Positions 8,266 to 17,714 of a stretch of 64,000 nucleotides of DNA are shown one piece after another. The position numbers and the translations under genes were made by a program. The stretch's first letter is position 1, and the number at the start of each line of letters is the position of its first letter. This DNA is from Flavobacterium soyae. Its GTDB lineage: Bacteria > Bacteroidota > Bacteroidia > Flavobacteriales > Flavobacteriaceae. The DNA lies in NCBI RefSeq assembly GCF_021245985.1, contig NZ_JAJQXA010000005.1, positions 62,001 to 126,000 of the forward strand, given 5' to 3'. Under the pieces are notes generated by a model, which was given only the letters and a program-made list of their open reading frames with translations, did not search any database and had not been told where the DNA came from.

Positions 8266-8819
8266 TGGGTATTTCGCCCTAAATAGCGTATTATTTTTTA
8301 ATTAATAAGATTTCTTGACTGCCGCCTATATATCTGTTCGTATTTGACCTAGTATTTAACTTAACTGATATTTGACAGTTATATTTTCATTTTTAATAAT
8401 TAAAGGTTAATAAATAATTTAATAGTTAGTAAATAATAGATAGCGATAATTATTTAGAAGACTTTTTACAATTCTCGAAATCGTTATCAAAGAACACGTA
8501 AAAAAACATTTTTATTTACGCATAGTTCATACAATTGTCCAGAACTTGGAATTGCTGTTATATTTTATTGAAATAACATTAAAATACAACATCTATGCTA
8601 TTAACTGCGTCAAATGTACTATTCAGTTTTTTCATATAAACTTACTTTTATCAGTAATAATTTTGCTGTTGATTTCGAACTAATATCCTCCAAATGTGTA
8701 TTGTAAAAATTACTGTATAGAGGGGCTGCTCTTCAGTTTATAAACAATCTGGATTATATAAAAGAAATTAAAAGCCAACAATTATTACAATTAAATACTA
8801 ACATCTAAACCAAAAAATT
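8266..8819. other. intergenic region upstream of GH16
   Basis: About 550 AT-rich bases with stops in all frames. It should hold the GH16 promoter near its right end, but I see no convincing TTG/TAnnTTTG pair, repeat or small gene. A fragment GAGGGGCTGCTC near 8720 resembles half of the terminator hairpins nearby and may be a decayed copy. Confidence 0.35.
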
Positions 8820-9734
8820 ATGAAAAAATTAAACATGATTACATTAATGCTAACATGTGTTTTAGGGTTTTCTTCGTGCGTTGAAAATTCTGAAACAGAA
8901 AAAATGACGGATAATATAAGTACTAATAGAAGTACTAGTAAAGTAGCGGGAGCTCCCTGGATAAAACAATTCGAAGATACATTTAATGTAGGCTCCTCAC
9001 TTTCAAAATGGACAAAGGTACAGCGTACGGATTACAACTCCAGATATTGTGACTACAATAGTTCTGTGCCTTCAATACAATCAAGAGATGGAAGAGACTG
9101 TCTGGAAATTAAAACTACAAAGCTGAGTGCCACTAAATACCAATCGGGATTTATTAAGTCTGTTTATCAATATAAACCTGAAAATAACACCGAATATATG
9201 CTGTCTGCCAATATTAAATTATTAGCAATGGATGGAGCTAATTACAGATCATTTACAGATACTTATGGAGCTTGGCCCGCTTTCTGGACTGTTCAGGAAA
9301 ATGGATGGCCTACACATGGAGAAATTGATATTATGGAAGGATATTCTTTTGCGCCAAATGCATCTCGTTTTACATCGAATCTTTTTTATGGTACTGCTGT
9401 GGGTGCGAACCAATTAGGAAACGCAGCAGAGCGACAATATCCCGGTGGATTTAATATAAACGGAAACAATGGATGGCACTTATATGAATGTTTCTGGAGA
9501 ATGAAAGATAATGTGGTGACGGTAACTATAAAGGTCGATAATACAACAGTTTCTACATATACTAACAGCAGCGTATCTAATCTTAATTTAAATAAATTTG
9601 AGAATCATAATATAATTTTCAACTTGAATGTAGGTTCAAATGATTCAAATTTTATAAACCCTAATAAAATTAATTTGTTTACAACTGTTATGATGTGGGT
9701 AGATGATGTTACGGTATATAAGAAGCCGATATAA
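8820..9734 (+). CDS. GH16 family glycosidase lipoprotein
   Basis: The 304-residue protein begins with a lipoprotein signal (GFSSCVENSETEK; lipid Cys 20) and continues as a single GH16 beta-jelly-roll domain (about 45-302). The family signature EIDIME, in HGEIDIMEGYS, supplies the nucleophile and acid/base Glu, with the intervening Asp. AWPAFWTV just before it and the MMWVDDVTVYK end are also GH16-like. GH16 enzymes cleave beta-1,3 or beta-1,4 glucans and galactans; laminarinase/lichenase-like and galactan-active subfamilies cannot be told apart here. It stands alone, without SusC/SusD or regulator, between a protease and the xylan locus, with terminators on both sides. It is probably anchored on the cell surface or outer membrane. 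Confidence 0.87.
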   Translation: MKKLNMITLMLTCVLGFSSCVENSETEKMTDNISTNRSTSKVAGAPWIKQFEDTFNVGSSLSKWTKVQRTDYNSRYCDYNSSVPSIQSRDGRDCLEIKTTKLSATKYQSGFIKSVYQYKPENNTEYMLSANIKLLAMDGANYRSFTDTYGAWPAFWTVQENGWPTHGEIDIMEGYSFAPNASRFTSNLFYGTAVGANQLGNAAERQYPGGFNINGNNGWHLYECFWRMKDNVVTVTIKVDNTTVSTYTNSSVSNLNLNKFENHNIIFNLNVGSNDSNFINPNKINLFTTVMMWVDDVTVYKKPI

Positions 9735-9754
9735 TAAGAAAGTAAAATAGGCAT

Positions 9755-9787
9755 AAAAAAACACCGCTTTTTCAAGTGGTGTTTTTT
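9755..9787 (+). terminator. terminator after GH16
   Basis: Inverted arms AAAACACCGCTT and AAGTGGTGTTTT (one G-T pair) at about 9757-9784 are followed by a T-run. It lies about 25 bp past the GH16 stop and is a clear intrinsic terminator. Confidence 0.85.
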
Positions 9788-9812
9788 GTTTCTAGCAGAT
9801 TCTTAGTAAAAA

Positions 9813-9848
9813 AAAAGAGACTGTCTCAAGGGTCAAGACAGCTCTTTT
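9813..9848. terminator. second GAGACTGTCTC hairpin
   Basis: AAAAGAGACTGTCT pairs imperfectly with AGACAGCTCTTTT around a short loop. It lies just after the GH16 terminator and belongs by sequence to the GAGGCTGTCTC hairpin family of this window. It may be a back-up terminator or a decayed copy. Confidence 0.5.
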
Positions 9849-9896
9849 ACTATAATTATTTGTTTGTTTTAAAGCAAACTTAACTTGTTTCTACAA

Positions 9897-10132
9897 ATGA
9901 AATGTTCCTACGGAACAAAGAATATAACTTGTTATTTTTTGATTTCGGGTTTCATTCCATTAGGAATGTTTCATAGGTAGAAAAAATAGAGGTCATCCAC
10001 ATTTACGTTCCGTAGGAACGTTTGATTTTGACATCGTTTTTTAATAATCTGGTATATCAAACGTTCCTACGGAACGTAAACGATGATAATAATATAATTT
10101 CTACCTATGAAATGTTCCTACGGAACAAAGAA
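9897..10132. repeat. cluster of GTTCCTACGGAAC extragenic palindromes
   Basis: Four palindromic units with arms GTTCC/GGAAC around a TAC or GTA core lie at 9904-9916, 10005-10021, 10061-10077 and 10114-10126. A related unit (CATTCC-atta-GGAATG) is at 9953-9968. The first and last are part of a ~26-bp direct repeat (9897-9922 and 10107-10132), while TTTCATAGGTAGAAA near 9970 is the inverse of TTTCTACCTATGAAA near 10098. The block is non-coding and looks like a REP/BIME-type composite repeat. Confidence 0.8.
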
Positions 10133-10147
10133 ACGTGTAAAATAAAT

Positions 10148-10185
10148 AGGGGCTGCTCTGACTTTTGAGACAGCCTCTTTTTAAA
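10148..10185 (-). terminator. terminator after GH10
   Basis: AGGGGCTG (10148-10155) pairs with CAGCCTCT (10171-10178). On the minus strand it follows the GH10 stop within 10 bp and is followed by TATTTATTTTA. It has the same GAGGCTGTCTC core as the hairpins at 8226, 9813 and 11656. Confidence 0.7.
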
Positions 10186-10187
10186 AT

Positions 10188-11579
10188 TTAATCTAAACCT
10201 TCAAGGAATCCGGTATGCGAACTTTTGATTGCAAAATTTGAATCATACAGTAATGGCCAGTCATTTCCTGGGTGGCCCAGTTCAGCGTTAAATGGAATCC
10301 ATGATTCATTATCCTTCATTCCCCAAATTGTTAAGGCATATTTATTTGCTGTCGGAAGCGCATTATAAATTTTCACCATTTCTTTGTATTTTTCTTTTTG
10401 GGCTAATCTTCTTTCGTTTGTAAAACTAGAAATATCATTAAATTGATTTACTTGTATATCTAATTCTGAAACGTGAATTTTTAAACCTCTTGACACAGCT
10501 TTGTTAAGATCTGCTTCTATTTGAGCTTTGGTTGGGCTTAAATAAGTGTTGTGCATTTGAAAACCAATACCATCAATCACATTGCCTGCTTTTAAATCAT
10601 CGACAAGGCTAAAAACTTTATTTTGTTTTGCGGTATTAGCTGAAGTCGCATAATCATTGTAGAATAATAATAATGATGTGTCGCCAGCTGCATTTGCAGC
10701 GTCTCTTGCCCATTGAAAACAGTCTTTTACATAATTAGGTCCCATTCTTTTAAGAAAAATAGTATTTCTCATAGTACCGCCATTGTCATCTACAGCTTCA
10801 TTAACCACATCCCAGGATTTTACTTTTCCTGCATAATGGGTAACAACAGCCGTGATGTATTTTTTTACTTCTGCAGCAAATTCGGCATCAGTACCAGAAA
10901 AATCTTTTAACCACTGTGGCACTGCATTATGCCATACTAAAGCATGACCGTGAACATTAATACCATTATCATTTCCGTACGCCACAATTTTATCAGCTAC
11001 AGTCCAGTCGTAAACACCGCTTGCTGTAGAAATTTTATCCATTTTCATTTCGTATTCGGCAGAAATACTGCTGAATTCATTTTTTAAAATGACATCATAA
11101 GGACTTCCATTCGTTAATTGCGAAGCTTTTATAGACATACCTACAAAAAATGGGCTGGCTAGTTTATTTACTTTTACCTTTAAAAAAGCAGGGTCTTCAG
11201 GAATACCGCTTGAACCTGTAGTAACAACACTAATTACATTTGAATAACCTGAAATTTCTGTTTCATTTTTGGCTCTTACTCGGTAATAATATTGTGTTCC
11301 TCCGGTTAAACCTGCTACGACTTCATTTAAATCAGTAACTTCTTTTGCATTGTAATTTGAGATAAAAGTGGTGAAATCTGCGCTGGATGAAACATCCAAA
11401 AGATAGCTTTTTGAATTGGAAACATAATTCCATTTTGCTTTAAAACCATTATCATTTACATCTTTTGGAGCGTTTGCAATTGGGGTTTCTAAAGTATCAG
11501 CAGCTTCGTTATCGTCTTTTGAGCAGGCATTTAAAAGGAAGACGAAGCAGGTCAGCATTAGTAAAAATTTAATTTTCAT
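10188..11579 (-). CDS. GH10 endo-1,4-beta-xylanase lipoprotein with FnIII domain
   Basis: A lipoprotein signal (lipid Cys 19, followed by SKDDNEAAD) leads into a fibronectin type III domain (about 30-122) and a GH10 TIM barrel (about 135-460). The acid/base is E261 in WDVVNEAVDD and the nucleophile E372 in HVSELDIQ; HGHALVWH (210-217) and GFQMHN are conserved GH10 substrate-site motifs. It should cut the xylan backbone internally at the cell surface to give oligomers for SusC/SusD import. It lacks the CBM insertion some gut xylanases carry; the FnIII is probably a spacer. It lies downstream of the SusC-SusD-SGBP genes but is separated from them by a terminator hairpin, so it may have its own promoter between 11580 and 11655. 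Confidence 0.95.
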   Translation of the reverse strand: MKIKFLLMLTCFVFLLNACSKDDNEAADTLETPIANAPKDVNDNGFKAKWNYVSNSKSYLLDVSSSADFTTFISNYNAKEVTDLNEVVAGLTGGTQYYYRVRAKNETEISGYSNVISVVTTGSSGIPEDPAFLKVKVNKLASPFFVGMSIKASQLTNGSPYDVILKNEFSSISAEYEMKMDKISTASGVYDWTVADKIVAYGNDNGINVHGHALVWHNAVPQWLKDFSGTDAEFAAEVKKYITAVVTHYAGKVKSWDVVNEAVDDNGGTMRNTIFLKRMGPNYVKDCFQWARDAANAAGDTSLLLFYNDYATSANTAKQNKVFSLVDDLKAGNVIDGIGFQMHNTYLSPTKAQIEADLNKAVSRGLKIHVSELDIQVNQFNDISSFTNERRLAQKEKYKEMVKIYNALPTANKYALTIWGMKDNESWIPFNAELGHPGNDWPLLYDSNFAIKSSHTGFLEGLD

Positions 11580-11655
11580 ACTGTTTTTTATTATAGAATA
11601 TTCTTTTTAGAGAGAATATCCTTATTTATAGTTATTTATTTGGTTTACTTTTTAT

Positions 11656-11687
11656 AAAAGAGGCTGTTTTTGATTACAACCTCTTTT
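11656..11687 (-). terminator. terminator between SGBP and GH10
   Basis: AAAAGAGGCTGT pairs with ACAACCTCTTTT (11 of 12) with an 8-base loop. On the minus strand it comes 28 bp after the SGBP stop and ends in TTTTATAAAAAG. It divides SusCD-SGBP from GH10. Confidence 0.75.
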
Positions 11688-11714
11688 TTTAAGTTTGAAT
11701 ACAAAGCCAATCAA

Positions 11715-12818
11715 TTATTGGTAACGAATTTTAATATTATCGTATTTTATTACACTTGGATTAGGAGTATCATTTTGAATAACGCCAATTTTGATTTCAT
11801 TTATTTTAGAAACATCTAATGTAACTGCTGAATTTGACCCATAACCATAATTATCTTTAAAATCGGCTATTGAAATTGTTTTGGTCGCCCAGTTTACATC
11901 GGTGATTTTAAAATTATAGGCATAGTCTTTACCATCAATAGTATTTAATTGAATGGCAAATTGTGCCCCTGCAACATTCGCACTTATATCAATATCTATA
12001 TAAGTTTTTTTAGCATCTGTATTACCTGCGCTTAAGAAACTGCTTCCTCCTCCGGCGCTGCTTCCGTTGTAGCCATTTGCGGTAGCACCAGACCAGGTAA
12101 ATGTTGCATAATTGCCTGTTGGCCCGCCAGCAGTATTTGCATCAAAAGAAGCGACATCACCATAAGAAAACCAATCTTTTCTTACGCCATTTCCGTCAAA
12201 ATCAGATACAAGAACGATCGTAGCAAAATTTATTGTTTTTTTTGCGTCACCTCCGGGTGTAGTAATCACAAGTTCTGATCCTGAAACTGCATCTGAAGGT
12301 AAACCGATAATAATCGAAGAAGACGATTTTACAGTATAACTTAACGCTTTTCCTCCTAAAGTTACCGATGAAATATTATAAAACCAAGTACCCTCAATTT
12401 CCAGAGGAAATCCCGGAGTTGCTACAGCCGGAATTGTTTTTGTAATCGTTGGAACAGGCTGTAAAATTTCAATATTTTTAGTCAGCGTACCAGATGCGGT
12501 TACAAATGTAATAGGCTGTACCCCAAATCTGCTTCCTAGTTTTTCATCAAAAGGAATCGTGAAAATAAAAGATTTATCTGAGTTATAGTTTGGATTGAAA
12601 CTGATGTTAATTTTATTATCCAGTGTAATCTTTTTTAATCCCTCTAAACCTTTGCCTTCAACTCTGACTTTATTTAATGGAAAGGCCTGATTAAGTAAAT
12701 CTCCGGGTTCAGCAACCATAGCATCTACGTTTGCAGTAACCGCATCGTCATTTTGGCAAGCTGTAAATGAAGCCAATGCGAAAAGAATTAGAATTCTATA
12801 TTTTATTTTATTGATCAT
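11715..12818 (-). CDS. surface glycan-binding lipoprotein (IPT/TIG type), SGBP 1
   Basis: This 367-residue lipoprotein (ASFTAC, lipid Cys about 21, then QNDD) carries two Ig-like IPT/TIG modules (about 35-120 and 122-200; TPGFPLEIEGTWFYNI is typical) and a C-terminal beta-sandwich (about 205-367) with VSDFDGNG, aromatic residues and a closing YDNIKIRYQ. That layout matches SusE/F-position proteins such as SGBP-B of xyloglucan and xylan loci, which hold polysaccharide at the cell surface for SusC/D. It directly follows susD (8-bp gap) in the operon. No catalytic residues are evident. The polysaccharide bound is inferred to be xylan from the neighbours. Confidence 0.85.
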   Translation of the reverse strand: MINKIKYRILILFALASFTACQNDDAVTANVDAMVAEPGDLLNQAFPLNKVRVEGKGLEGLKKITLDNKINISFNPNYNSDKSFIFTIPFDEKLGSRFGVQPITFVTASGTLTKNIEILQPVPTITKTIPAVATPGFPLEIEGTWFYNISSVTLGGKALSYTVKSSSSIIIGLPSDAVSGSELVITTPGGDAKKTINFATIVLVSDFDGNGVRKDWFSYGDVASFDANTAGGPTGNYATFTWSGATANGYNGSSAGGGSSFLSAGNTDAKKTYIDIDISANVAGAQFAIQLNTIDGKDYAYNFKITDVNWATKTISIADFKDNYGYGSNSAVTLDVSKINEIKIGVIQNDTPNPSVIKYDNIKIRYQ

Positions 12819-12826
12819 AATATAAG

Positions 12827-14350
12827 TTAGTTAAAGTTAAAAGGAACCGGAGGTTCTAATAATGATGGATTAGTATCAATAGCAGACTGCGGTAATGGCA
12901 GTTCAAAATAATTACTTCCCGGAGTTATTTTTCTGGAAACCAGATCTGTTCTGGCATCATCAGAATAAAAACCAACTTCCTGCTGTGAAATAATTGCTGT
13001 TGCTTCGGCCAGACCTCGGCGTTTTAAATCAAAGAAATATTGTCCTTCAAGAGCAAACTCAACTCTTCTTTCATTAAAAAGGTCGTCTCTTGTTAATACA
13101 GTTTTAGTAGGTAATCCTGCTCTTGATCTTACTTGATTGAAAGTACTTAAAGCAGCTGGGGAAGTAGTTGAACCGGCTCCGGCCAAAATCGCCTCAGAAT
13201 TCATTAATAAAATATCAGAATATCTTAATATGATGGTGTTTTGTGAAGTTTTCATAAAAAATACATCGTTTCTTTCAGCAGCAGAACCTACAATGTATTT
13301 TCTAAAATTAGCCGCTGTAGAAGAGTATATTTTTTTATAAAGAAAACCACCATTATCTTTTAACAATTCAGGGTAAAAGTCACCATCGGTCATAATAGTA
13401 CTCTTTTTTCTGGTATCGTTTGGTTCAAAAACATTTTGTAATGAAATAGAAGGAAGGTAAACTCCCCATCCGTCACCACCGCCTGTAATTCCTGTACCTG
13501 CGGGAACTATATAAGCCTGATTTGTATTTTGTGTTCCCCATTCTGTTGCAATAGCTTTCCATTGCAAAGCAAACATACTCTCTGCACTGTTGTTATTTTC
13601 CGGACTGCTGAACAAGTTTCCATAATCCTTAATTAAAGTATATTGGTTTCCAATAATTTTCTGGGTTAAAGCGGCACATTCTCCATATTCATTTAGAGTC
13701 AAATGCACTTTTGCAAGAATCCCCATAGCAGCATATTTAGTAACGTACCCTTTCTTTGCTGCTTTTTCAGGTAAATTTGCGACAGCATATTCTAAATCTT
13801 GTTTGATGAATTTATAAACATCTGAAACAAGATTTCTTTTTGGCTGTGCTGCAGAACCTGCTTTATTAATAATAGGCACAGCTCCAAAAGTTCTTACCAG
13901 ATAGAAATAAGCATTTGCTCTCATGAATCTTGATATTGCAATAGCATTTTTATAGGATGCTTCAGGCAGTTCGCTTTTTCGGGCTTCTACTAAACTCATT
14001 AAATTATTAGATTGATCGACAACCGAAAATAACGAAACGTATCCTTCTGTAAGGATTGGGTTTTGTGAGGTTACCTGAGCATCTTTAAACTGCGCATAAG
14101 CACCGTCAAATGTAAAAGCGTTGCCGGCATACATATCGCCTACAGCAATCAGGAATTTATCGTTAAAAGTAAACCACGGTTTAAAGTACAAACTCTCAGC
14201 AATTCCGTCAAAAGCTGTAACCCCTTCAGGTAAATCAGCTGGTGTTAATTGATTTTCAGATGGTGCATCCAAAAAATCATCTGAACAAGAAAATAAAGAC
14301 AGCAATGGTATCAGCATTCCCATCATAAAAAGTTTAAAAAGTTTTTTCAT
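12827..14350 (-). CDS. SusD/RagB-family glycan-binding lipoprotein 1
   Basis: The 507-residue protein has lipid Cys 22 followed by SDDFLDAP, the usual SusD N-terminus, four TPR-like helical pairs (ISRFMRANAYFYLVRTFGAVPII at about 140-165), and the C-terminal RagB/SusD domain with ILLMNSEAILAGAG, FNQVRSRAGL, FNERRVEFALEGQYFFDLKRRG and the terminal ELPLPQSAIDTNP. SusD proteins cap the SusC transporter and capture oligosaccharides. It lies between susC (59-bp gap) and the SGBP gene in one operon, next to a GH10 xylanase, so a xylo-oligosaccharide ligand is likely. Confidence 0.95.
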   Translation of the reverse strand: MKKLFKLFMMGMLIPLLSLFSCSDDFLDAPSENQLTPADLPEGVTAFDGIAESLYFKPWFTFNDKFLIAVGDMYAGNAFTFDGAYAQFKDAQVTSQNPILTEGYVSLFSVVDQSNNLMSLVEARKSELPEASYKNAIAISRFMRANAYFYLVRTFGAVPIINKAGSAAQPKRNLVSDVYKFIKQDLEYAVANLPEKAAKKGYVTKYAAMGILAKVHLTLNEYGECAALTQKIIGNQYTLIKDYGNLFSSPENNNSAESMFALQWKAIATEWGTQNTNQAYIVPAGTGITGGGDGWGVYLPSISLQNVFEPNDTRKKSTIMTDGDFYPELLKDNGGFLYKKIYSSTAANFRKYIVGSAAERNDVFFMKTSQNTIILRYSDILLMNSEAILAGAGSTTSPAALSTFNQVRSRAGLPTKTVLTRDDLFNERRVEFALEGQYFFDLKRRGLAEATAIISQQEVGFYSDDARTDLVSRKITPGSNYFELPLPQSAIDTNPSLLEPPVPFNFN

Positions 14351-14409
14351 AACTATTTTTTTATGTTAATGAGTATGAATCATTAAGTTAAATATGTTTT
14401 TTATCAATC

Positions 14410-17400
14410 TTAGAATTCTAAATTTACTCCTACTGAAGTTGTTCTTGGCACAGGATAACGTCCTAAATCAATTCCGCTCAGTGTTATATTTTGATCTAAA
14501 TTTCCAAGGGCAGGGTCAAAACCGTTATATTTTGTAAACGTGTATAAATTTTGAACGTTTACATACAATCTTACTTTAGATATAAAAGAGTTATCAAATA
14601 TCTTATTTGGTAAATCATAGCTCAAAGAGACGTTTTGAATTCTTAAATAAGAACCATCTTCAACGAATCTATTCGAAATTCTACCGTTACCATTTGGGTC
14701 ATTAAGTGTAATTCTCGGTACATCAGTATTTTCGTTTACTCCAGGTTCAAAAGCCTGCAGTGCCTGAGTGCTGACATTTCCAAATCTATCGCCAAATCCC
14801 GGGTAAATCCCATCAGTATAATGGCGTGTAAAGTTGTAAATCTGATTACCTTGACTACCTGTCAAAACAACTGATAAATTAAAGTTTTTGTATTTAAAGT
14901 TATTGGTGAATGAATAAGTAAAATCAGGAATTGCACTTCCTATGGCAGTTTGGTCTTTACTATCAATTTTTCCATCGTTGTTAAGGTCTTTAAAACGAAT
15001 ATCCCCAATTCCTGTTCCAGTTTCCTGAACTGGCCCTGCAGCTAATTCAGCAGCATTTTTGAATAAACCATCTGTTACATATCCATAAAATTGCCCTACC
15101 GGCTGTCCTTCTGTAGTTTTGGTAACGTTATATAAATCGAATTGTACTTTTCCTAATAAAGATTTGCCCTGACCTTGAAAACTAGTCAGCTCATTATTGT
15201 ATTTTGAAAAAATAATCGTGCTGTCCCATGTAAAATTATCAGTAACGATATTTCTTGTATTTAATGTAAGCTCGATTCCTTTTGTTACAATTTCACCCGT
15301 ATTCAGGTAATAATTAAGGGCACTTTGATTCGATTCATCATTGATTTGTTTAGTAAGGAAATCTGATGAATTTTTAATATAATAATCAAAATCTAATTTT
15401 ACTCTGTTGTTAAGTGTTGCCAATTCAAAACCAGCATTGAAAGATTTAAGAGATTCCCATTTAATATCAGGGTTTCCTAAATTGTCAATTGTTGGAGAAA
15501 CGCCTCCAAAAGGAGATGCAAGCAATGATAAAATAGTCTGATATCTGTTTGCCGGAATATTTTGATTTCCTACCAAACCGTAACCTGCTCTAAATTTTAA
15601 GTAATTTATGCTGTTTGATAAAGGCTGAAAGAACTCTTCATTACTAACTGTCCATCCTCCGGAGAATGAAGGGAAATATCCCCATTTGTTGTTAGGCCCA
15701 AAGTTTGATGAAGCATCGGCTCTTAAAGAAGCAGAGAAAGAATATCTGTCAGAAAAACTGTAATTTAACCTCGTAATATAAGATGACATTGACCATCTTC
15801 CAGAACCATTTCCGTTCAGTGCAGTATCAATATCTCCTATGTTTAAGTTTGTAAAATCTTTATTTAAAAAGGTACCTGTTCTGTAACCGCTTAAATATTC
15901 ATAACGGCTTTCCTGCGCTTCCTGACCTAATAAGAAAGTAAAATTGTGATTATCGTTTATTGTTTTATTATAAGTCAAATAATTTTTAATATTCCAATAA
16001 TAGCTTTGATCCTGCTGTTTGAATGATTTGTTTAAAGTTTCAGTTACACTTCCTAAAGTGTATTTAGGTACAAAAGTGGCACTTTTTGAAAAATTCAAAT
16101 CATACCCTAATTCTGTTCTAAAAACCAATCCTTTGATAAGGGTAAAATCAGCAAATAAATTACCATTAATTTTAAATCTTTCAGTAGTAGAATTGTTGTA
16201 TTCTGCCAAAGCAATTGGATTAGTTGCTTCATTTGCCGAAGATCCTAAACCACTAGTCGGCCCTGCATAAGAACCATCAGGAAACCTTACAGGTAATTCG
16301 GGAGATTGTCTTAATGCGTTCATAACTAAACCACCTCTGTCATCGTTTCTTACTACTTGCTGAGATGTCTTACTTACTGATAAGCTGTTACCAATTTTCA
16401 GCCATGATTTTACATTAGAATCAACATTTAATCGCATCGATAATCTGTTGAAATCTGAATTTAAAACAATTCCTTCCTGATCAAAATAATTTAAAGAGGT
16501 GTAAAAACGTGTTCCTTCTTTTTCACCAGAGAATGAAAGCTGATGATTGTACATTGTAGCTGTTCTAAAAAGTTCATCCTGCCAGTTTGTTCCATTTCCT
16601 AATAAATTAGGTTTTTGATATTGATAAGGAACAGGTTCACCATTTAATTTGAAAATTTTTGCCTGATAAGCTGCATACTGAGGTAAGTTTAAAACATCAA
16701 CTGTATTGGTTACTTGTTGTGTACCTAAATACGTTTCGTATGCAAATTTTGATTTTCCTTTTTTTCCTTTTTTGGTTGTAATTAAAACAACACCATTTGC
16801 TCCATTTGAACCATAAATTGCTGTTGCCGATGCATCTTTTAGAATATCAATACTTTCGATGTCTGAGATATTCAAACCAGACAAAGCCGAGTTTTTAGTT
16901 TGTCCGCTTCCTCCGCCTAATGCGCTGAATGAAAAAGAATCGTTGTTTTTATCTGCAAAAACCGGTGTTCCGTCAATAACATACAAAGGTTCATTTCCGT
17001 TAATAGAAGTAATTCCTCTAATCTGTACCGAGATTCCACCTCCGGGCGTACCTGAATTTTGGGTAACGTTTACCCCTGCGGCTTTACCTACAAGAGCCTG
17101 ATCGATAGAGACAAAGGGCTTGTCCTGAATTTCAGAGGCTTTAATAGAAGAAACCGCTCCATTGATATCTTTTCTTTTGGAAGTTCCGTATCCTATAACC
17201 ACTACTTCATTTAATTTCTCCAGGTCATTTACCATAGTAACCTGCATAACAGATTTTGTATCTGCCGGCAGTGATAAATTTCTATATCCTACATAACTAA
17301 AAAGCAGGATAGCTTTTGATTCTACATTGTTTAAAACGAAGCTGCCGTCAAAATCGGTAACTGTTCCGTTTTTTGTTCCTTGTACTATTACACTAACACC

Positions 17401-17514
17401 CGGCAGGTTGGCTCCGCCTGATGTTACTTTACCTTTAACAGTTTGAGCGAAGAAAAAATTCCCCCACATACATACTATTAAACACAATAGTTTTTTTAAT
17501 GTTCTTTTCTGCAT
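14410..17514 (-). CDS. SusC/RagA-family TonB-dependent transporter 1
   Basis: The 1034-residue outer-membrane receptor has a signal peptide (1-23, FFFAQ), a carboxypeptidase-regulatory-like domain (about 26-100), the SusC TonB motif LNEVVVIGYGT, a plug (about 115-235; SVQIRGI, EPLYVIDG, SATAIYGSNGANGVVLI), and a 22-strand barrel ending in VGVNLEF with the terminal Phe. It should import xylan oligomers in complex with the adjacent SusD. It begins the SusC-SusD-SGBP operon. About 170 bp upstream is a 21-bp-spaced direct repeat, a likely binding site for an AraC-type regulator, presumably HTCS 1 just upstream. Confidence 0.96.
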   Translation of the reverse strand: MQKRTLKKLLCLIVCMWGNFFFAQTVKGKVTSGGANLPGVSVIVQGTKNGTVTDFDGSFVLNNVESKAILLFSYVGYRNLSLPADTKSVMQVTMVNDLEKLNEVVVIGYGTSKRKDINGAVSSIKASEIQDKPFVSIDQALVGKAAGVNVTQNSGTPGGGISVQIRGITSINGNEPLYVIDGTPVFADKNNDSFSFSALGGGSGQTKNSALSGLNISDIESIDILKDASATAIYGSNGANGVVLITTKKGKKGKSKFAYETYLGTQQVTNTVDVLNLPQYAAYQAKIFKLNGEPVPYQYQKPNLLGNGTNWQDELFRTATMYNHQLSFSGEKEGTRFYTSLNYFDQEGIVLNSDFNRLSMRLNVDSNVKSWLKIGNSLSVSKTSQQVVRNDDRGGLVMNALRQSPELPVRFPDGSYAGPTSGLGSSANEATNPIALAEYNNSTTERFKINGNLFADFTLIKGLVFRTELGYDLNFSKSATFVPKYTLGSVTETLNKSFKQQDQSYYWNIKNYLTYNKTINDNHNFTFLLGQEAQESRYEYLSGYRTGTFLNKDFTNLNIGDIDTALNGNGSGRWSMSSYITRLNYSFSDRYSFSASLRADASSNFGPNNKWGYFPSFSGGWTVSNEEFFQPLSNSINYLKFRAGYGLVGNQNIPANRYQTILSLLASPFGGVSPTIDNLGNPDIKWESLKSFNAGFELATLNNRVKLDFDYYIKNSSDFLTKQINDESNQSALNYYLNTGEIVTKGIELTLNTRNIVTDNFTWDSTIIFSKYNNELTSFQGQGKSLLGKVQFDLYNVTKTTEGQPVGQFYGYVTDGLFKNAAELAAGPVQETGTGIGDIRFKDLNNDGKIDSKDQTAIGSAIPDFTYSFTNNFKYKNFNLSVVLTGSQGNQIYNFTRHYTDGIYPGFGDRFGNVSTQALQAFEPGVNENTDVPRITLNDPNGNGRISNRFVEDGSYLRIQNVSLSYDLPNKIFDNSFISKVRLYVNVQNLYTFTKYNGFDPALGNLDQNITLSGIDLGRYPVPRTTSVGVNLEF

Positions 17515-17648
17515 AAAATTTGGTTGTTAGTTTACTTGAAATAATTAGTTAATCGTTAAGTTTTAGAAAAACATTTAAAATTTTGATCTTTTGCCGGTTG
17601 ATTATTTTGAGTTTTGACAAGAGAACTTTTTTCTTAAATTTTTCTTAA

Positions 17649-17656
17649 CGAAAGTA
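17649..17656 (-). promoter_or_regulatory. candidate -7 box of susC 1
   Basis: TACTTTCG on the minus strand matches TAnnTTTG in all but one base. It lies 24 bp downstream of the proximal direct repeat, the same layout as at the second susC gene, and predicts a leader of roughly 125 bases. No TTG is seen at -33, as expected for an activator-dependent promoter. Confidence 0.45.
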
Positions 17657-17680
17657 AATTGTAGAGATGTTGTATTATAG

Positions 17681-17714
17681 AACAGATGATGCATATTGTG
17701 CAACAGATGATGCA
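17681..17714 (-). promoter_or_regulatory. direct-repeat operator upstream of susC 1
   Basis: Two identical copies of the 13-mer TGCATCATCTGTT (minus-strand reading) occupy 17681-17693 and 17702-17714. Their starts are 21 bp apart, two turns of the helix. Such spacing suits a dimer of AraC-type domains from a hybrid two-component regulator. Confidence 0.65.

Noticed and set aside
14410..17514. Antisense ORFs inside the SusC genes (e.g. 16019-16270, 16859-17101)
   Set aside because: They are shadows of the TonB-dependent receptor reading frame with no start signals or similarity of their own.
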